64,000 nucleotides of DNA from contig NC_079496.1 of assembly GCF_030052815.1 (NCBI RefSeq), positions 43,611,593 through 43,675,592 on the forward strand, written 5' to 3'. The notes below the pieces were generated by a model. The model had not been told where the DNA came from, did not search any database, and saw only the letters and a list, made by a program, of their open reading frames with translations. The position numbers and the translations under genes were made by a program. Numbering within the stretch: the first letter of the stretch is position 1; each line of letters opens with the position of its first letter. Shown in pieces: positions 61,651 to 64,000 of the stretch. Origin of the DNA: Hevea brasiliensis (lineage: Eukaryota; Streptophyta; Magnoliopsida; Malpighiales; Euphorbiaceae).

Positions 61651-62430
61651 CCTACTGTATGTGACTTTCTGGATGTATTTCCTAATGAATTGCCAAGATT
61701 ACCTCCAGAAAGAGAGGTGCAGTTTGAAATTGATGTTATGCCTGGTGTGGACCCAATCTCCATAACACCATACAGAATGGCACCAGCAGAACTAAAAGAA
61801 TTGAAAGTACAGTTGTAAGAGCTGCTTGATAAGGGCTTTATCCGCCCTAGTGTGTCACCTTGGGGAGCGCCAGTATTGTTTGTTAAGAAGAAGGATGGCA
61901 CTCTCCGGTTATGCATTGACTATCGGCAGTTGAATAAGGTGACAATAAAGAACAGATACCCATTGCCCCGCATTGATGACTTATTTGATCAGTTGAGAGG
62001 TGCAGCTGTGTTCTCCAAAATTGACCTGAGATCAGGTTATTATCAGTTGAGAGTACAAGAGCAAAGTATTCCTAAAACTGCCTTCAGAACCCGCTATGGC
62101 CATTATGAGTTCTTGGTTATGCCATTCGGGTTAACTAATGCTCCGGCTGCTTTTATGGATCTGATGAACACTGTCTTTAAACCATACCTCGACCAGTTTG
62201 TTGTGGTATTTATCGATGATATATTGGTCTATTCGAGGAATCCATAAGAGCATGATAGACATCTGCGGATTGTACAGCAGACTTTGAGGGAGAAACAGCT
62301 ATATGCCAAATTGTCGAAATGTGAATTTTAGCTGAAGGAGATATTCTTTTTGGGGCACATAGTATAAGCAGAGGGTATTAAGGTAGATCCTAGCAAGATT
62401 AAAGCTGTCCTTAATTGGAAGCCACCCAGA
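61651..62430 (+). pseudogene. Reverse transcriptase, element B
   Basis: The linker and N-terminus end at a TAA at about 61816 (CAA in A). The next frame (61852-62247) has [51 protein letters not shown] and the catalytic [11 protein letters not shown] (about 62205-62235). A stop at about 62245 follows; the thumb has a TGG-to-TAG stop near 62328 and another near 62366. The frame is lost at about 62450 ([10 protein letters not shown]). The active site is intact. Confidence 0.87.
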
Positions 62431-63096
62431 AATGTCACAGAGATTTGCGGTTCAAGTTAATGGATACTACCGTCGATTTATGAAGGGATTCTCCATGTTG
62501 GCAACTCCATTGAACAAGCTACTTAGAAATGATGTGAAATTTCAGTGGACGGACAAATGCCAGCAAAGTTTTGATGAATTGAAGAGATGTTTGATAGAGG
62601 CTCCAGTCCTGACTTTACCTACACCGGGTAAAGAATATACGATTCTGACGATGCTTCTCACAATGGATTAGGTTGTGTGTTGATGCAAGATCGAAATGTC
62701 ATTGCCTATGCATCACGCCAGCTGAAACCGCATGAGAGGAATTATCCGACACATGACTTGGAACTTGCAGCCATTGTGTTTGCTCTTAAGATCTGGATAC
62801 ATTATTTGTATGGGGAGAAGTGTTACATCTACACAGATCATAAGAGTTTGAAGTATTTGGGCACCCATAAAGAGTTGAATTTGAGACAGAGGAGATGGTT
62901 AGAGTTGATAAAAGACTATGATTGTCTGATAGACTATCAGCCAGGGAAAGCTAATGTTGTGGCTGACGCCCTAAGTCGCAAGACTATGGCAAGTCTACAG
63001 GTTATTCCTTTGTCTTTAGTGCATGAGTTGAGATCATTACATGCCAGTTTAGAGATTAATGATGAGGGGCAGACAGCAGTTGCATGGCATGTATAG
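62431..63096 (+). pseudogene. RNase H, element B
   Basis: The connection segment (YYRRFMKGFSMLATPLNKLL, 62432-62671) ends in a deletion that removes part of [10 protein letters not shown] (about 62640). The following frame (62677-63096) has [33 protein letters not shown] with the catalytic Glu, [11 protein letters not shown] and [12 protein letters not shown]. It stops at a TAG after WHV (about 63094), as in A. The first catalytic Asp region is damaged. Confidence 0.85.
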
Positions 63097-63099
63097 CCA

Positions 63100-64000
63100 G
63101 TGTTAATTGATCAGATCAGAATGGCTGCTCAAAATGATGAAAGGTATCATAAGCTGTTGGAAGAAGTCCAGCAGGGCAAGAAACCAGAGTTCTCAATCAG
63201 AAATGACGGTCTACTGCTACATCAGGGTAGAATATGTGTTCCTAATGATGTTGATTTGAGGCACATTATTTTGCAGGAAGCACATGAGTCTCTTTTTGCC
63301 ATTCACCCTGGTGGTACAAAAATGTATAGAGGACTAAAGGAGCATTACTGGTGGATGGGTATGAAAAGAGATGTGGCAGAGTTTGTATCCAAATGCCTAA
63401 CTTGTCAGCAAGTAAAGGCAGAGCATCAAGTACCCACTGGGTTATTACATCCACTACCAGTGCCAGAATGGAAATGGGAAAGAATAACGATGGATTTTGT
63501 AATGGGACTTCCGAGGACACAGAAGAGTCATGATGCAGTATGGGTCATTGTTGATAGACTGACTAAGTCTGCTCATTTTCTGCCAGTCCGAATGGACTAC
63601 AGTTTAGACAGATTGGCTAGGTTGTACATCGATGAGATTGTGAGACTTCATGGAGTGCCAGTATCCATTGTATCAGACAGAGATCCTAGGTTCACTTCTA
63701 GATTCTGGGGTAGTCTTCAGAGAGCCCTAGGAACTAGATTGAACTTCAGTACTGCATTCCACCCACAGACAGATGGCTAGTCTGAGAGGGTAATTCAGAT
63801 CTTGGAGGACATGCTACAGGCTTGTGTGATTGAGTTTGAGGGTAGTTGGGATACACACTTGTCTTTGATTGAGTTTGCTTACAACAACAGCTACCAATCA
63901 AGCATTAGGATGCCTCCATATGAAGCTTTGTATGGCAGAAAATGTAGAACCCCATTGTGTTGGGATGACGTGGGTGAAAGAAAAATGATTGGACCCGAAA
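63100..64000 (+). pseudogene. Integrase, element B, cut by window end
   Basis: The frame 63100-63780 shows an intact zinc finger ([31 protein letters not shown]) and two of the catalytic residues: TMDFVMGLP (about 63491) and [10 protein letters not shown] (about 63670). The TAG at 63778 replaces the CAG just before SERVIQ, so only this single change blocks the catalytic Glu (about 63785). [21 protein letters not shown] follows without an intron, then [10 protein letters not shown], and the sequence runs off the window at GERKMIGPE. Confidence 0.88.

Larger units (their letters stand above)
46712..64000 (+). mobile_element. Ty3/gypsy chromovirus-like element B, 3' end outside window
   Basis: The 5' LTR (46712-50139), primer site (50148-50158), leader and gag-pol run to the window end inside integrase. 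Copia element H splits the leader (50193-59764). B itself sits inside element C's integrase; the base 5' of the LTR is preceded by GGTAC (46707-46711), whose partner should lie right of the window. Its coding sequence is close to A and E although its LTR is a different type. There are several stops, most explained by C-to-T or G-to-A changes. Confidence 0.93.

Overview
This window is repeat-only plant nuclear DNA. Every interpretable stretch belongs to LTR retrotransposons or their remnants, and I see no host gene, rRNA, tRNA, CRISPR array or prokaryotic operon. The host is a flowering plant: initiator-Met primer sites, chromodomain Ty3/gypsy elements (Tekay/Del-like chromoviruses) with 3-4 kb LTRs, and a Ty1/copia element with 2.1 kb LTRs. 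The style suggests a eudicot with a large heterochromatic genome. A Euphorbiaceae tree is only a guess. The nesting and the many premature stops point to gene-poor, methylated heterochromatin.

Layout. (1) 1-8281: gypsy element A (+), degenerate gag-pol plus 3' LTR, its 5' LTR outside the window. It sits in a type-2 LTR remnant (8282-11290). (2) 11291-12854: an inverted LTR-like sequence of another, probably Tat/Athila-like, gypsy lineage. (3) 12900-20815: gypsy element D (-), gag-pol plus 5' LTR, inserted in a copia leader fragment (20816-21621). (4) 21622-27841: a type-3 LTR (G) split by a complete type-1 solo LTR (23727-27405, TSD GAATC). (5) 27842-29512: a second Tat/Athila-like LTR. (6) 29747-46711: gypsy element C (-). 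Its 3' LTR is split by complete gypsy element E (31460-43858, -, TSD ATGCA), and its integrase is cut by element B. (7) 46712-64000: gypsy element B (+), whose leader is split by a complete copia element H (50193-59764, -, TSD GTATG). B continues to the window end inside integrase.

In each gypsy element the order is gag, aspartic protease, reverse transcriptase, RNase H, integrase and a C-terminal chromodomain-like tail. All copies carry stops or frameshifts, so none looks autonomous. Three LTR types occur: type 1 (A, E, solo), type 2 (B and the 8.3-11.3 kb remnant) and type 3 (C, D, G).

Most notable: (a) two adjacent hairpins about 0.5-0.75 kb from the 3' end of eight LTRs of all three types, with different stem sequences that still pair; (b) a 74-bp, phase-0 GT-AG intron-like insertion at the same integrase codon boundary in C and D but absent from A, B and E; (c) a copia element whose protease region has been replaced by tandem 23-bp copies of its zinc-knuckle codons; (d) mosaic LTRs in element E.
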